A stretch of 64,000 bases of DNA from Shinisaurus crocodilurus. Lineage: Eukaryota > Chordata > Lepidosauria > Squamata > Shinisauridae. Each line of letters opens with the position of its first letter. Positions within the stretch are counted from its first letter, which is position 1. The DNA lies in NCBI GenBank assembly GCA_021292165.1, contig CM037877.1, positions 307,958,834 to 308,022,833 of the forward strand, read 5' to 3'. This document shows, in pieces, positions 20,110-30,059 of the stretch. The notes beneath the pieces are model-generated. The model ran no database searches. It had not been told where the DNA came from and was given only the letters and a program-made list of their open reading frames with translations. The translations under genes were made by a program, and so were the position numbers.

Positions 20110-20275
20110 TGCTTTAATGCTTCAATGCCCACTTATTTATTTATTTAATATATATTTATGTTGCCTCTATATTACATTTTAGATTGTAAGCTCTTTGGGG
20201 CAGGGAACTGTTCTCTTATACTCGGTAAAGCACCATGCGCATTGATGGTACAATAATAATAATAATGACAACAAC
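20110..20275 (+). mobile_element. L2/L3-like LINE 3' end remnant
   Basis: ATTGTAAGCTCTTTGGGGCAGGG, AACTGTTCTCTTATACTCGG and AAAGCACCATGCGCATTGATGG followed by AATAATAATAATGA match the classic vertebrate L2-type 3' end, also seen at about 31985-32050. Old, non-coding. Confidence 0.6.
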
Positions 20276-20327
20276 AGCAGTCACCATGGAGATCAAAGTG
20301 GCTTCAGAGTGGTCAGAGCCCTTAAAC

Positions 20328-20478
20328 GGTTAGAGCAGTGTTCTCCAACCTTGGGTCCCCAGATGTTTTTGGCCTACAACTCCCAGCATGCCCCAGCCAG
20401 CTACGCTGGCTGGGGCATGCTGGGAGTTGTAGGCCAAAAACATCTGGGGACCCAAGGTTGGAGAACACTGGGTTAGAG
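20328..20478. mobile_element. Palindromic hAT-type MITE P4
   Basis: The element is 20336-20470 with near-perfect arms around a CTACG loop. A perfect 8-bp duplication GGTTAGAG lies at 20328-20335 and 20471-20478. Non-coding. Confidence 0.92.
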
Positions 20479-20559
20479 CATCCTGGGGTGGGGTGGCCAT
20501 ACCCTTGGCCACGCCCTCTTGATCACACCTTCATGTTGCTTAAGCATGCCTCTTACAAA

Positions 20560-21206
20560 TTCCCATGTGCGTCCCTATTTTCATCTGTGAAATGTTGGAG
20601 GGCCTGCCGGCATTCTAGCCATCTTCCTCCTTGCTTCATTGCCCTCAGCACAGGTGTATACCAAGGAGCTGGCCGGGCTCTGCTCAGAGGGAGAGGGTGC
20701 TTGGGTGCGATCCCGGGTCTACCGCCCGGATCATCTCTGCATTCCACAGAGTGACCTGGGCTTTGACGGGAGCACCAGCCGTACCAGCAGGAAAATCCCC
20801 CAGGGCCCTTTGAAATCCATCGGAATCCATTAGCCCCCATGGGCAGACCATTAAAATAGCCCCCCCCCACACACACACCTTTGCAGAGGGGAAAGGCTGC
20901 TGAGAGTCTCAGTAGGACGTGATCTGACCATGACTATGGGACAGGTGTTAATTCCCCCCACTTTCAGATCACCATCCTCCTGCCCACTAGAGAAAACCAA
21001 ATCAGGCACGTGTCCTCTTACATGTGTTGCGCCGATGACATGTTGAGACAGCCCCATGGTTGTCATGGCGGCCATGAACTCTTGAGCCACCCCGGATTTG
21101 GCAGCTTTTGGCATGGGAGTTGTGATCCCCCAGAACCATCATTCTAGGGGTCTTCCAACACCAAGTCTGAGGCCACCTCCATCAGCTCAGGCAGGGAGTC
21201 TGAAAT
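20560..21206 (-). pseudogene. L2 AP-endonuclease C-terminal part and linker
   Basis: The minus-strand translation gives VLGDHNSHA (family motif LGDFNIH), LSQHVIGATHVRGHVPDLVF (family pattern QHV..PTH..G..LDLVF) and PAPWYTPVLRAMKQGGRWLEC from the endonuclease-RT linker. Stops and frameshifts interrupt it near 20870 and 21110. It would have nicked target DNA in the intact element. The replacement of F by H in the DFN motif is probably decay. Confidence 0.65.
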
Positions 21207-21535
21207 GAAAATGTACATCTCTTTACCAGGAAATGATGGGGAGATGGATGATGATGAGACATTTAGTGAAAGCATTCAGTATTGGCATTTACTGGAAAAT
21301 TCCATTCTTCACCAAAGTTCTGACGCTTCACTCCGTCCATGCCCGTGCACATACTGCTTCGCCTGCCTGACCAGCTTGTACATACATGCCCATACTACTT
21401 ATCTCACTGCAGCTCTTCCCTGCAGTTTCACCTCCAGCTTAGGTAGCTGAGTGCAAGAAGCAGAACCTCCTTTCAGCTAACCGGTTGGGATTGCAATCCA
21501 TACTTTGAGAAGCCCATTCAGTGGTGGAAATGCAA

Positions 21536-21690
21536 ATTGTCTTGTGTGGCACTTTAAAGGCTGGCAGATTTATTGTGGCATAAGCTCTAGTCTTTGTGGA
21601 CCAGAGATGCATCTGAGAAAGTGCGCTCTGGCCTATAAAAAAACTCGTGCCACAATAAATCTGTCGGATTTTGGGATACCACACAAAACT
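21536..21690. repeat. Inverted-repeat fragment Y within the L2 gap
   Basis: CAGATTTATTGTGGCA at 21565-21580 and its exact complement TGCCACAATAAATCTG at 21648-21663 flank TGGACCAGAG...CTCTGGCC. The text resembles a reptile SINE/LINE end (GGTCCACAAAG, GTGCCACAATAAATCTG). The family is not named with confidence. Confidence 0.5.
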
Positions 21691-21884
21691 CTTTGTGGAG
21701 TGTTTGCTTGTTTACTGGCTGTTTTATTTGGGTTTTTGTTGTTGTTGTTGCAATTGGTAAATTCTGAAAATCCAGTAAATAACTACAACACAGAACGATA
21801 CAGGAGGAACAATACAGGAGGAACGCTTGGAAGTGTGACCTACAAACCGCTTTAGGGTGTTAACATAAAATTGGCAAAGCCTAA

Positions 21885-22009
21885 CCTACCTCACAGGGTT
21901 GTTGTGAGGATAAAATGGAGAGGAGGAGGATTACGTAAGCCGCCTTGGGTTCCTTGCAGGAAAAAAGGCAGGGTATAAAATAAATAAATAAATAAATAAA
22001 TAAAGGTAG
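21885..22009 (+). mobile_element. tRNA-SINE tail fragment
   Basis: GCCTAACCTACCTCACAGGG, TTGTTGTGAGGATAAAATGG, GTAAGCCGCCTTGGGTTCC and an AAAT repeat (21977-22004) match the 3' half of the SINE at 60925-61170. The tRNA-like head is missing. Confidence 0.75.
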
Positions 22010-22320
22010 TGGGTGGGCGGTACACCAGCAGAATTCCTAATCTGTCTTGGGTACCCAACACAAGGTACAAACACGCAAGATCAGCACTCAAATGGAAAGG
22101 GAGCATAGAGAGGGAGACAGAATCCCTATTGACCACAGCAATCCCCCCTCCCTGACCCTCAAGTCGATGTTGGTGCTGCACTGGGTACCCAGGAGGGCAC
22201 AACTGGGAGAGACTAACCCCTCCCAGTTCCCCCACCCAGGTCTAATGCACAGCAGGTCAGCCCTCTCACTCACAATTAAATCATGGATGAGGGAGATTTT
22301 GTTTTGACCTGTATGCTTTT
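22010..22320 (-). pseudogene. L2 AP-endonuclease, N-terminal part
   Basis: The minus strand reads NKISLIHDLIVSERADLLCI, then GVSLSQLCPPGYPVQHQ, LEGQGGGIAVVNRDSVSLS, LACLYLVLGTQDRLGILLVYRPP. This order matches the first half of L2-clade AP endonucleases. There is a frame change near 22235. The continuation lies at 21206 beyond inserted sequence. Confidence 0.7.
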
Positions 22321-22345
22321 CTTTTCTTTTCTTTAACCCATAGAG

Positions 22346-22459
22346 CAGTGTTCTCCAACCTTGGGTCCCCAGATGTTTTTGGCCTACAACCCCCAGCATG
22401 CCCCAGCCAGCAGATTTGTAGGCCAAAAACATCTGGGGACCCAAGGCTGGAGAACACTG
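22346..22459. mobile_element. Palindromic hAT-type MITE P5, shortened
   Basis: CAGTGTTCTCC to GGAGAACACTG with a deletion near the centre (AGCAGATTTGTAGGCC). The left flank is CCATAGAG. The right flank is immediately the LINE tail CATCATCAGG, so the right duplication is not visible. Confidence 0.8.
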
Positions 22460-22565
22460 CTCATCATCAGGAGATCACTCGTGACCGAGTAAGATTGTCT
22501 TCCAGGATAAAAGGAGGAAATTCTAAAGAAGATCGGAGGAAATTCTAAAGAAGATTGTGTAGACT

Positions 22566-23361
22566 CTAGCGATGGGTCCGTAAGTGACTGTGGAGGCCAA
22601 TTCTAGATCCACACAGCTTCCCACAGTGAGGACACAGGTTACCAGACGGAAGATGGTCCTGTAAAGGATTCATTTGACGTGCTTTTCGCTTAGCACGTTT
22701 CTCCCTTTCACCTTGCACTCGGGCTTCTTCAAAGTCCATGGAACCTTTGTGAAAGGCCAACCTCCATTTAGATCGTTCATGGGCCAGAGCTTCCCAGTTT
22801 TTGATGTTTATATTGCATTTTTTTAGATTAGCCTTAAGAACATCTTTAAACCTCTTATATTGACCACCGATATTCCGCTTTTCCATCCTTGAGTTGGGAA
22901 TAAAGTAACTGCTTTGGGAGACGGCAGTAAGGCATTCGAACAACATGACCGGTCCACTGAAGTTGGCGTTGAAGGATCGTTTTTTCAACGCTAGTAGTCT
23001 TTGCTTCTTCCAGTACACTGACATTTGTTCGCCTATCTTTCCAAGTAATTCGCAGGATTTTCCGGAGGCAACATTGATGAAACCTTTCAAGGAGTTGGAG
23101 GTGACGTTTATAGATAGTCCATGTTTCGCAGGCATACAATAAAGTTGGTAATACAATGGCTTCATAAACCAGTGTTTTGGTCTTCTTACATATATCCCGA
23201 TCCCCGAACACTCTATGTTTCATTCGAGAAAACACGGCACTTGCGGAGCTTAAACGATGCTGGATTTCACTGTCGATGTTAGCTGTAACAGAAAGATAGC
23301 TGCCAAGATAGAGAAAATGATCGACATTTTCCAGTATTGCCCTGCCAAGCTGGATAGATAG
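22566..23361 (-). pseudogene. LINE ORF2, post-RT region to C2H2 finger
   Basis: Order on the minus strand: NVDHFLYLGSYL, VFSRMKHRVFGDRDICKKTK, VLPTLLYACETWTIYKRH, RFHQCCLRKILRITWKDRR, TNVSVLEEAKTTSVEK, LQWTGHVVRMPYCRLPKQLL. Then a frame change near 22870 leads to NIGGQYKRFKDVLKANLKKC, ALAHERSKWRLAFHKG and the terminal C-x2-C-x12-H-x3-H finger ending LRTHR. Length and order fit an intact C-terminus of the family apart from the frameshift. Confidence 0.75.
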
Positions 23362-23906
23362 AAATCATAGAAATCATAGAAAAGTAGAGTTGGAAGGGGC
23401 CTACAAGGCCATCGAGTCCAACCCCCTGCTCAATGCAGGAATCTAGGTCAAAGCATCTCTGACAGATGTCTGTCCAGCTGCACCTTGAATGCCTCCAGAG
23501 TGGGAGAGCCCATGACCTCCCTAGGTAGTTGATTCCATTGTCTTATTGCTCTGACAGTCAGGAAATTTTTCCTGATGTTTAGGTGGAATCTAGGTTCCTG
23601 TAACTTGAGCCCATTATTCCGTGTCCTGCAAACTGGGATGACCGAGAAGAGATCTTTGCCCTCCTCTGTGTGACATCCCTTCAAATACTGGAAGAGTGCG
23701 ATCATATCTCCCCTCAGTCTCCTCTTCTGAAGGCTAAACATGCCCAGTTCTTTCAGTCTCTCCTCATAGGGCCTTGTTTCCAGTCCCTTTATCATCCTTG
23801 TTGCCCTCCTCTGAACCCTCTCCAGTTTGTCTATGTCCTTCTTAAAGTGAGGTGCCCAGAACTGGACGCAGTACTCAAGATGAGGCCTAACCAGTGCCGA
23901 GTAAAG
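23362..23906 (-). mobile_element. CR1 LINE 3' end inserted in another LINE
   Basis: The minus strand encodes CR1 ORF2 C-terminal residues [54 protein letters not shown] and [12 protein letters not shown], open for 115 codons (23795-23448). The 3' UTR follows with CCTGCATTGAGCAGGGGGTTGG and an ATTTCTATG tail. It is 5'-truncated after CAGTGCCGAGTAAAG. As usual for CR1, no clear target duplication is seen. Confidence 0.88.
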
Positions 23907-24455
23907 ATGGCATCACCAAAGGGTTAGCTTGCACTTGCTGATGAAGCACTTTGGTTTTTTTGATGTTAAGTGAGAGACCAAGTTTTCCGTATGCTTCTGC
24001 AAAAGCATTTAGGATAGTTTGGAGATCATCCTCTGAATGTGCGGAGACCACATTATCATCAGCATACTGAAGTTCCACAATGGAGGTTGTGATTACCTTA
24101 CTTTTTGCTTTCAGCCTGCTGAGGTTAAAAAGCTTTCCATCTGTTCGATATATAATTCCCACACCAGTAGGAAGTTTCCCCTCGACAAGATGTAAAATCA
24201 TGGTGATGAAAATAGCAAATAACATTGGGGCGATAACACATCCCTGTTTAACACCTGATCCCACTTTAAATGGAGCACCATGAGAGCCGTTGTTGTCCAA
24301 AACCATTGCCGTCATGTTGTCATGGAGAAGTCGCAAGATATTCACAAATTTATTGGGGCATCCAATTTTCATAAGGATAGTCCAGAGAGATAGAGGGAAT
24401 GTCTTTAAAACATTTCCACATAGGGTCTTTCTTATGATCAGCACCCATGACCATC
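23907..24455 (-). pseudogene. LINE reverse transcriptase domain fragment
   Basis: The minus strand reads SLWTILMKIGCPNKFVNILR, GVKQGCVIAPMLFAIFIT (RT motif B), GIIYRTDGKLFNLSRLKAKS and LQYADDNVVSAHSEDDLQ with the catalytic YADD, then AYGKLGLSLNIKKTKVLH. This belongs to the LINE whose C-terminus is at 22566-23361. N-terminal RT and endonuclease are absent. Some stops are avoided only by the chosen frame, so the copy may have been intact when inserted. Confidence 0.75.
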
Positions 24456-24560
24456 TGAGGCTCACAGCACAATCCCATACATGTCTCCTCAAAAATAAGT
24501 TCCACTGAGTTCAATGGGGCTTACGTCCCAGGTAAGTAGGTATAGTATTGCAGCCACAGT
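24456..24560. repeat. Reptile AAGT-CCA-TTGAATTCA-type palindromic repeat
   Basis: CACAATCCCATACATGTCTCC, AAGTTCCACTGAGTTCAATGG and GGCTTACGTCCCAGGTAAG followed by TTGCAGCC is a fold-back repeat. Related pieces occur at 36030-36075, 38470-38535, 46005-46105 and 26025-26080. Probably a MITE. Confidence 0.5.
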
Positions 24561-25494
24561 ATGGGAATACATACTGAGTTGTTCTTTCTCTGTCAGCTCC
24601 TTTTCATGTTTCTCCTTCCAGTGCAGGTGGGTGTTGAATGTTGGGACATGTAACACAACAACAGCTGTGCCACAAGTGTTTTCATTTGGAAAGGTACAGG
24701 ATGGTTTCGATAGCAATCGTGTTTAGTCTGAAACTGCTATTCTCTTTCTCATGGGAAAAGTGGGCTGGACAGAAATATGAGCTGATCACATGGTTTGTAC
24801 TTTCTGATGACGTTGTATGATTGTTAAGTTTCGATTTCCTGTAACTTGTAATTGAGAGAAGGATTGCTTTCTGTATGCATCTTCTTCTGGTCTTCTCTCT
24901 GATGCTCTGAATGCTAGGGTGGACTTTATCCACTGGACTATGCTATGCAATGTAGACTGTAAATTAGGAGTTTTGTATTTACTCTGAAATAGAATAAACA
25001 GGTAGAAAGAAATCCTGAGTAATGGATTCTATTGGAGTTAAATTCCTAGCTACAGTGAAGCTGGAGCAAGCACGTAAGCTGGAGAGGCTGTAACCCGAGA
25101 CGCTTGGAATGTATTGCTGCGTGTGGGAGACAAAAGCTGAATCTCTATGTGAGCTACATGGGCCAGTTACACATGGGGCAGAGGCTGTATCTTCCATCTC
25201 ACGCTCTGCTGAATCCATGTAGGCAGACGGGCCTACAGGGTGGATTATGAACCACATCAAGGCTGGGAATTTTTTATAGCTTTAACATTGAAGTCCCTGG
25301 GTCTTCTTCTCTGCCCAGAATGCCACGTCTGCCAGGGAGTGGGAAACGGGAGGCCAGCAAGAGCCAGGCACCGCAGAGCAGAGGGTAGAGAGAGTAAGGA
25401 TTCTGATAGGTAGTCCCGGCACCGTTGTCCCTGACCCTCTCTTGGCCATAGGGAGCCCCATCTGGGATCCATCTGCATATGGGCTGGATCCAGA
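24561..25494. other. Unassigned sequence
   Basis: No gene or named repeat is visible. The frames on both strands (60-93 codons) do not resemble known proteins. Confidence 0.35.
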
Positions 25495-25578
25495 TGTAGT
25501 CATACTCAGAGAAGACCCATTGGAATCGATAGGACTTAATTTAGTCATGGCTCATGTAACTCTCGTTGATTTCAATGG

Positions 25579-25729
25579 GTCTACTCCAGTGTTTCTCAAC
25601 CTTGGGTCCCCAGATGTTTTTGGCCTACAACTCCCAGCATGCCCCAGCCAGCATAGCTGGCTGGGGCATGCTGGGAGTTGTAGGCCAAAAACATCTGGGG
25701 ACCCAAGGTTGAGAAACACTGGTCTACTC
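25579..25729. mobile_element. Palindromic hAT-type MITE P6
   Basis: The element is 25587-25721, CAGTGTTTCTCAACC to GGTTGAGAAACACTG. Both ends share the same TTCTC variant, so the arms remain complementary. A perfect 8-bp duplication GTCTACTC lies at 25579-25586 and 25722-25729. It has inserted into an older fold-back repeat (GAAGACCCATTGGAATCGAT...GATTTCAATGGGTCTACTC at about 25507-25586). Confidence 0.92.
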
Positions 25730-25744
25730 TAAATATGAATAAAT

Positions 25745-26711
25745 CTGGATCCAACCCCTGGTTTTTGGCAAACTGAGCTGGGGATATTCTCCAGCCTGAG
25801 CCAAACCTTGTGGAGAAAAAGTTTCCCCTGGATTCCCCTTTGCAAGAACCCAGTGAGGTGAGTTACACACATTTTCTTATTTAATATTTAAAGGCCTGGA
25901 AAGCTGGTGGCCTGCTCAAAGCTCACCCGGGAGCAGGGATTTGAAAACCTGGTTTCCGAGTTCTGTGTTTAGGCTCCCATGACTCCAAGCCGACTTGCAA
26001 GTTTTGTTTGCTTTTCAGCTCAATCCTCTGCACATTTACTCAGGAGCAAGTTCCGCAGTGCTCAGTGGGACTTACTCTGGTGTGTGTGTGTGTGTTTGTG
26101 TGCGTGATCACAGCCTCAATCCTTTTGTTTCTTTTTAAACTGGATAGATAATGGCCTTCCTCCTGATGCAGGGATGAGTTATACTAGAAACCTCAAGAAA
26201 GTACACAGTAACCAAAAGAACAAAAACAAGAAAGCGCCAGGCATCTTTGAGCAGGTGGCAACAAAGGGAAGGCACAATATCACCTGAAGGGATGTGGAGC
26301 CAGAAGCGAGAGCTGCCGCCATGTGCTAGGCGAGAGGAGTGTTAAAAACAAGCCAAACTAAGTAGAGCTGGCATAAAATCCATGCAGTACATTGAACTGT
26401 AATGATTCTGACAATAAAGCAAGCCAATAAATATTATGAAATGAAAACAGCCCAGCGGGAGCGCTGCATCGATCGGCCAGGGCAGGAATCCGAGCGCCGC
26501 ACTGTTATGCACCAGACGAGGTGCTCAGCTGCATCCCCTGCCTTTTGAACATCAGCTGGAGAAGAGCCTGTGCTAGAAAGGAGCCTGGATGTAGGGCTCT
26601 CGGCCTGAAGGGCATTGGGAGAAACAAAGGCCTGCAGGGTAGAAAGACAGGCCTGCAGCAGCTGGGGGGTAAGGCAGTCAGACCCATGGGGTGTGCAATC
26701 CACCAGGACGT
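25745..26711. other. Unassigned; short GT microsatellite
   Basis: A GT repeat with one interruption lies at about 26080-26104. A piece at 26025-26080 resembles the AAGTTCC...CAGTGGGACTTACT fold-back repeat. Nothing else is recognised. Confidence 0.35.
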
Positions 26712-26842
26712 TATAGGATCATAGAGCTGGAAGGGGCCTGCAAGGCCATCGAGTCCAACCCGCTGCTCAGTGCAGGAAACTAGAGGAGGGATCTCCCATC
26801 CAAGTAATAAATAACCAGGCCTGACCCTGCTTAGCTTTCCTG
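26712..26842 (-). mobile_element. 5S rRNA-derived SINE with CR1 tail, 5'-truncated
   Basis: The minus strand starts at GGAAAGCTAAGCAGGGTCAGG (5S rRNA core), then CCTGGTTATTTATTACTTGG with a four-base duplication, ATGGGAGATCCC, and the CR1 3' end GAGCAGCGGGTTGGACTCG with a GATCCTATA tail. Confidence 0.8.
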
Positions 26843-27273
26843 CACATCCCTTTAGGAACGGAAGAAAAACAGATCAAGCTAAAATCCCAACTAGTCATAC
26901 GTAGGGAAGTATGAGAATTTCGTTTTTGCTCACAAACACGCAAGCCTGCCCTGTTTCCAACCCTGAGCACCAGAATGTGTCTGCTGGGAATGTTTGCAAA
27001 TTGCCGAGCATCAGCTCATGTTTCATTTCTGCAACTTTACATGCATTTCTAGATTGGCTCTGCTTTCGTCTCTGGGGAAAATCTACGCAGATGTGGGGAT
27101 TTTTATGCAACTTTCACATTTGATGGCAATTTTTTGCATTAGTGCAAAACGAGCAGCGATTGCAAAAGGGAACGTGAATTGGGCATGAGATGGGCATCGA
27201 GCCAATGTTCGGAGAATCGTGGTGTGTTCAAAAACATCGCTCGTTTGTTTATCCCTATGAATCCGGCCTTCCA

Positions 27274-27419
27274 GAAAAGAACAGCCTTCCCCAACCTGCT
27301 GCTCTTCAGATGTGCTGGACTACAACTCCTATCATCATCCAGTCATGCTGGCTGGGGATGGTGGGAGTTGTAATCCAGCACATCTGAAGGGCGGTGGGTT
27401 GGGGAAGGCAGGTGAAGAA
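27274..27419. mobile_element. Palindromic hAT-type MITE, older family
   Basis: The element is 27282-27411. The left arm CAGCCTTCCCCAACCTGCTG and the right arm GTGGGTTGGGGAAGGCAG are complementary. The arms carry AGATGTGCTGGACTACAACTCC / AGTTGTAATCCAGCACATCT. The flanks GAAAAGAA and GTGAAGAA match at six of eight, a degraded duplication. Confidence 0.75.
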
Positions 27420-27518
27420 CATAGGAAAGAAACTGCCTTGGCAGTTGGCCCAAAGTAGACTCCTTGTCCATCTCTGGCCCATTCAGGGCAGCCACTTCGG
27501 CGCTGCCAAGAGGAAACG

Positions 27519-27613
27519 CATCACCAAAAATGAGGACAGGGGAGGACACTGGTTTGCACATGTGTGAATGCAAATTTAGAAATAATGACTACCATTTAAA
27601 TAGAAATACAATC
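27519..27613 (+). repeat. Unclassified repeat X, copy b
   Basis: CATCACCAAAAATGAGGACA, TTTGCACATGTGTGAATGC, AAATTTAGAAATAATGACTACC and AAATAGAAATACAATCC follow the order of copy a at 15929-16060. Confidence 0.55.
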
Positions 27614-27840
27614 CATCTCCCCCGGCGACCTGCTGTGCGTCTGCTGCTGAGCCTCCGAAAGTGCGTCCAGTTTGTTTTTAATGACGCTGTGCATTGAGCC
27701 CTGAAAGCCGACCGCATTTTCCACTTGTGGCAGCTTTCCGTTATTTATTTCATCAGTTCTGTTTGTCAAAGGGGTGTCCCGCTTTCCCATCAAATAGTGC
27801 CCGAGGAAAACCGACACCGCAGCCCAGGCTAGGTCACCCG
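27614..27840. other. Possible conserved non-coding DNA
   Basis: No repeat or coding signal. Sequence such as GTTTTTAATGACGCTGTGCATTGAG and CCGTTATTTATTTCATCAG has the texture of a conserved enhancer. Inference only. Confidence 0.2.
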
Positions 27841-27859
27841 ATGGAACAGTCTTCCTCAA

Positions 27860-27995
27860 GCCTGGTGCCCGCCAACAGTTGTGTTGGACTACGACTCCCA
27901 GCATCCCCAGCCAGCAGGGCCATTGGGGCCTTTCCCAAGGGCAGCATATGCCTGGCTGGGGAATTCTAGGGGGTTGTAGTTCGACACATCTGCTG
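27860..27995. mobile_element. Degraded fold-back MITE remnant
   Basis: CAACAGTTGTGTTGGACTACG, GCATCCCCAGCCAGCAGGG and the complementary TGCCTGGCTGGGG, GTTGTAGTTCGACACATCT show the same arm motifs as the MITEs above, with many changes. Confidence 0.5.
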
Positions 27996-28382
27996 AAGCC
28001 TACTACGGAAATTTCAGAGGGCCCTGTTTGCACGGCAGGCAGCGCCCGGCAATGCAGCTCCCACCCACCCACCCACCTGCCTCCGTCCGGAGCAGTCAAA
28101 GGGCAGGAGGAGAGGACAGGCCCGGTGCGCTAGCCCGACCCTTGAAGAAGAGTGAAGCCTGCCCTGAGATCCACGTCATGTTCTTTTCTTCCCGCCTGAA
28201 TTTGGACGTGAGAGACCCAAGCAAGCCGGGTGTCGCTCGGAGGAGGCAAAATAGATGATTTTCCTTGAAAAGGGAGAACCGTCGGTTCCTTCTCTACGCC
28301 TTCTTCCTGGCCCCCACATGGCGGATGCAAAGAAGCAGAGCTTGCACGCTTGCCACCCAGGATGAAGAAATGTCAGTCAGAC

Positions 28383-28534
28383 CTCTAGTGCAGTGTTCTC
28401 CAACCTTGGGGTCCCCAGATGTTTTTGGCCTACAACTCCCAGCATGCCCCAGCCAGCGTAGCTGGCTGGGGCATGCTGGGAGTTGTAGGCCAAAAACATC
28501 TGGGGACCCAAGGTTGGAGAACACTGCTCTAGTG
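28383..28534. mobile_element. Palindromic hAT-type MITE P7
   Basis: The element is 28391-28526, with one extra G in the left arm. A perfect 8-bp duplication CTCTAGTG lies at 28383-28390 and 28527-28534. Non-coding. Confidence 0.92.
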
Positions 28535-29585
28535 CCAACGGCTGGGAGGACTCCCAGGCGGGGCTCTCTCCTTTCCCCAAAGGACCTGTGCTGTGCAGAC
28601 TCTCCAGCTTCGTTCTCCGCTCTTCTTGTCCTTCCTCCGGCTGCCTGGGGGAGTCTCTCTTAAAGGCTTCATCCAGCTATTTCTCTCCCCCCCCCCCACC
28701 CGCCCATTTCTTAGCCCATCTTCCCCACGCAAGTGCAGATTCAAGAGACTCTTCCCGAACCATTTCACATCTCTGCAGATTGATTTTTGTGCCGCCGCTA
28801 GCTGACGGGAGATGAGTAATGTCGCATGGGGCAGAGGCGATGAAGGGGAAGGAAAATGCTCTTCAGAAATGCCAGCGGGGTGGGGGCAGCATTGGGGGGG
28901 GGGCGCTCCAGGGGGCTGATTCCACACTTCCGACCTGTGCAAGCCGGTGCCGGGCTCCTAGGATTCCCCTTGGCGGGCTGGGAATTGCATGGTCAACTCG
29001 GGGGGTGGGGGGGTGCAGAACATGGAAAACCCCACAGAAGAGGAGGATTGCCCTATCAGTGTGCCCGGCAATTTTCAAAGGATCAAGTACACTTCTAGTT
29101 ACATTTTTACCGAGTCGTGTTTTTTTTTTTTTTTTTTTTTTGCTGCTTTATTGTTTGTAAGCTGCCTTGATTACCTCCTGGAGAAAGGTGGGGTAGAAAC
29201 CCTGGAAATGAAGGAATGAATAAGTGGACAGGTCTCTGCCTCAAGGAGCTTACAGTCTAAAAATCAACACAGGGGAAGGGAAGGAAGTGGAAGCTAGGGT
29301 AAGCAGGGGAAGAATCAGCCTTTATTTCAGGCTTCATCACAGTAGACATTTTGGGACTGAGGTCGAAGGGTAATTTTTGCAGGGCATCCCCGTGTGCTTT
29401 TCAGCAGAATCTGGGGAGTGTCTTCTGTGAACATTCCCTTAGCAGTGAAATTGGAAGGCTACAGAGACCACCAAGTCTTCCCTCTTATACAGGCTACTAA
29501 ATCCCCACCTAGCCATTCTTTCATGATTTGGAAACTGTCGCTCAGTGGCCTGATTTGATGAGCAGTCCCAAATATTACCACCATA
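28535..29585. other. Mostly unassigned; T tract and a SINE-like tail
   Basis: A T tract at about 29119-29140 precedes GTAAGCTGCCTTGATTACC and GGAGAAAGGTGGGGTAGAAA, which resembles the common tail of tRNA SINEs (29155-29200). GTCTCTGCCTCAAGGAGCTTACAGTC at about 29232 looks like another old LINE/SINE end. Short C and G runs lie at 28688 and 28896. No gene. Confidence 0.35.
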
Positions 29586-29589
29586 TCCT

Positions 29590-29775
29590 GAGCAAGCTAT
29601 TTACATTTAATATTTTCTTTTAACAGTTTTAGCCCACCTTTTGGCTCCAAATGGAACCCCCCACCCCCAAGGTGGTTAATAATACAAGAAATATAGAAAT
29701 ATATAAAACAAACATTGGGAAGGGAAGGTGCCACCACAGAAAAGGGCCGGCTTCTGGTAGATAACACCCTTCAGG
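29590..29775 (-). mobile_element. Antisense L2-like 3' end remnant
   Basis: TTTAGCCCACCTTTTGGCTCC, ACCCCCAAGGTGGTTAATAA, then GGTGCCACCACAGAAAAGGG on the plus strand is the reverse of an L2-like 3' end, as at 18920-19815. Old and short. Confidence 0.5.
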
Positions 29776-30059
29776 GCCTTAGTTTTTCTGGCATATTGAA
29801 GGAGGTGGAAAAGTAACTTAAAACTGTAGGAAGGCTAAAGTATCTGCTCCAGATGGATAATGATTCCAATGAGTGGCAGTGGGGAGTGATCTTCTGCAGA
29901 AAGCATCTCTCTACCAAATTTCTAGACCTGCAGCTAATCCAAAATATACTGGAGCTGGCTCTCTCTGCCCCACAGCCAGGTAGGGCACTTTTGGGGGTTT
30001 GTGAGCAAAAATGCTCACAGTTCTATTGACTCCACGCAATGAGGTGATTGGCCTGATTC

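Larger units (their letters stand above)
20545..22320 (-). mobile_element. Antisense L2-clade LINE, endonuclease region, split by 0.8 kb of insertions
   Basis: The L2 parts are 22320-22010 and 21206-20545 on the minus strand. The first part ends GILLVYRPP. The second begins DSLPELMEVASDLVLEDP, the expected continuation in L2 endonucleases. The 800 bases between hold repeat Y, a SINE tail and unassigned DNA. The reading frame is shifted in places. No reverse transcriptase is present in the window for this copy. Confidence 0.7.
22462..24455 (-). mobile_element. LINE with C-terminal C2H2 finger, copy B, split by CR1
   Basis: On the minus strand the element runs from an RT domain near 24400 to a TGATGATGAG-type 3' end at 22462. 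CR1 at 23362-23906 interrupts it. Removing CR1 joins VQANPLVMP to IQLGRAILENVDHFLYLGSY with no gap in protein order. It is the longest of three copies in this window and is 5'-truncated in RT. The 3' UTR includes a small duplication of GGAGGAAATTCTAAAGAAGA. Confidence 0.8.
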
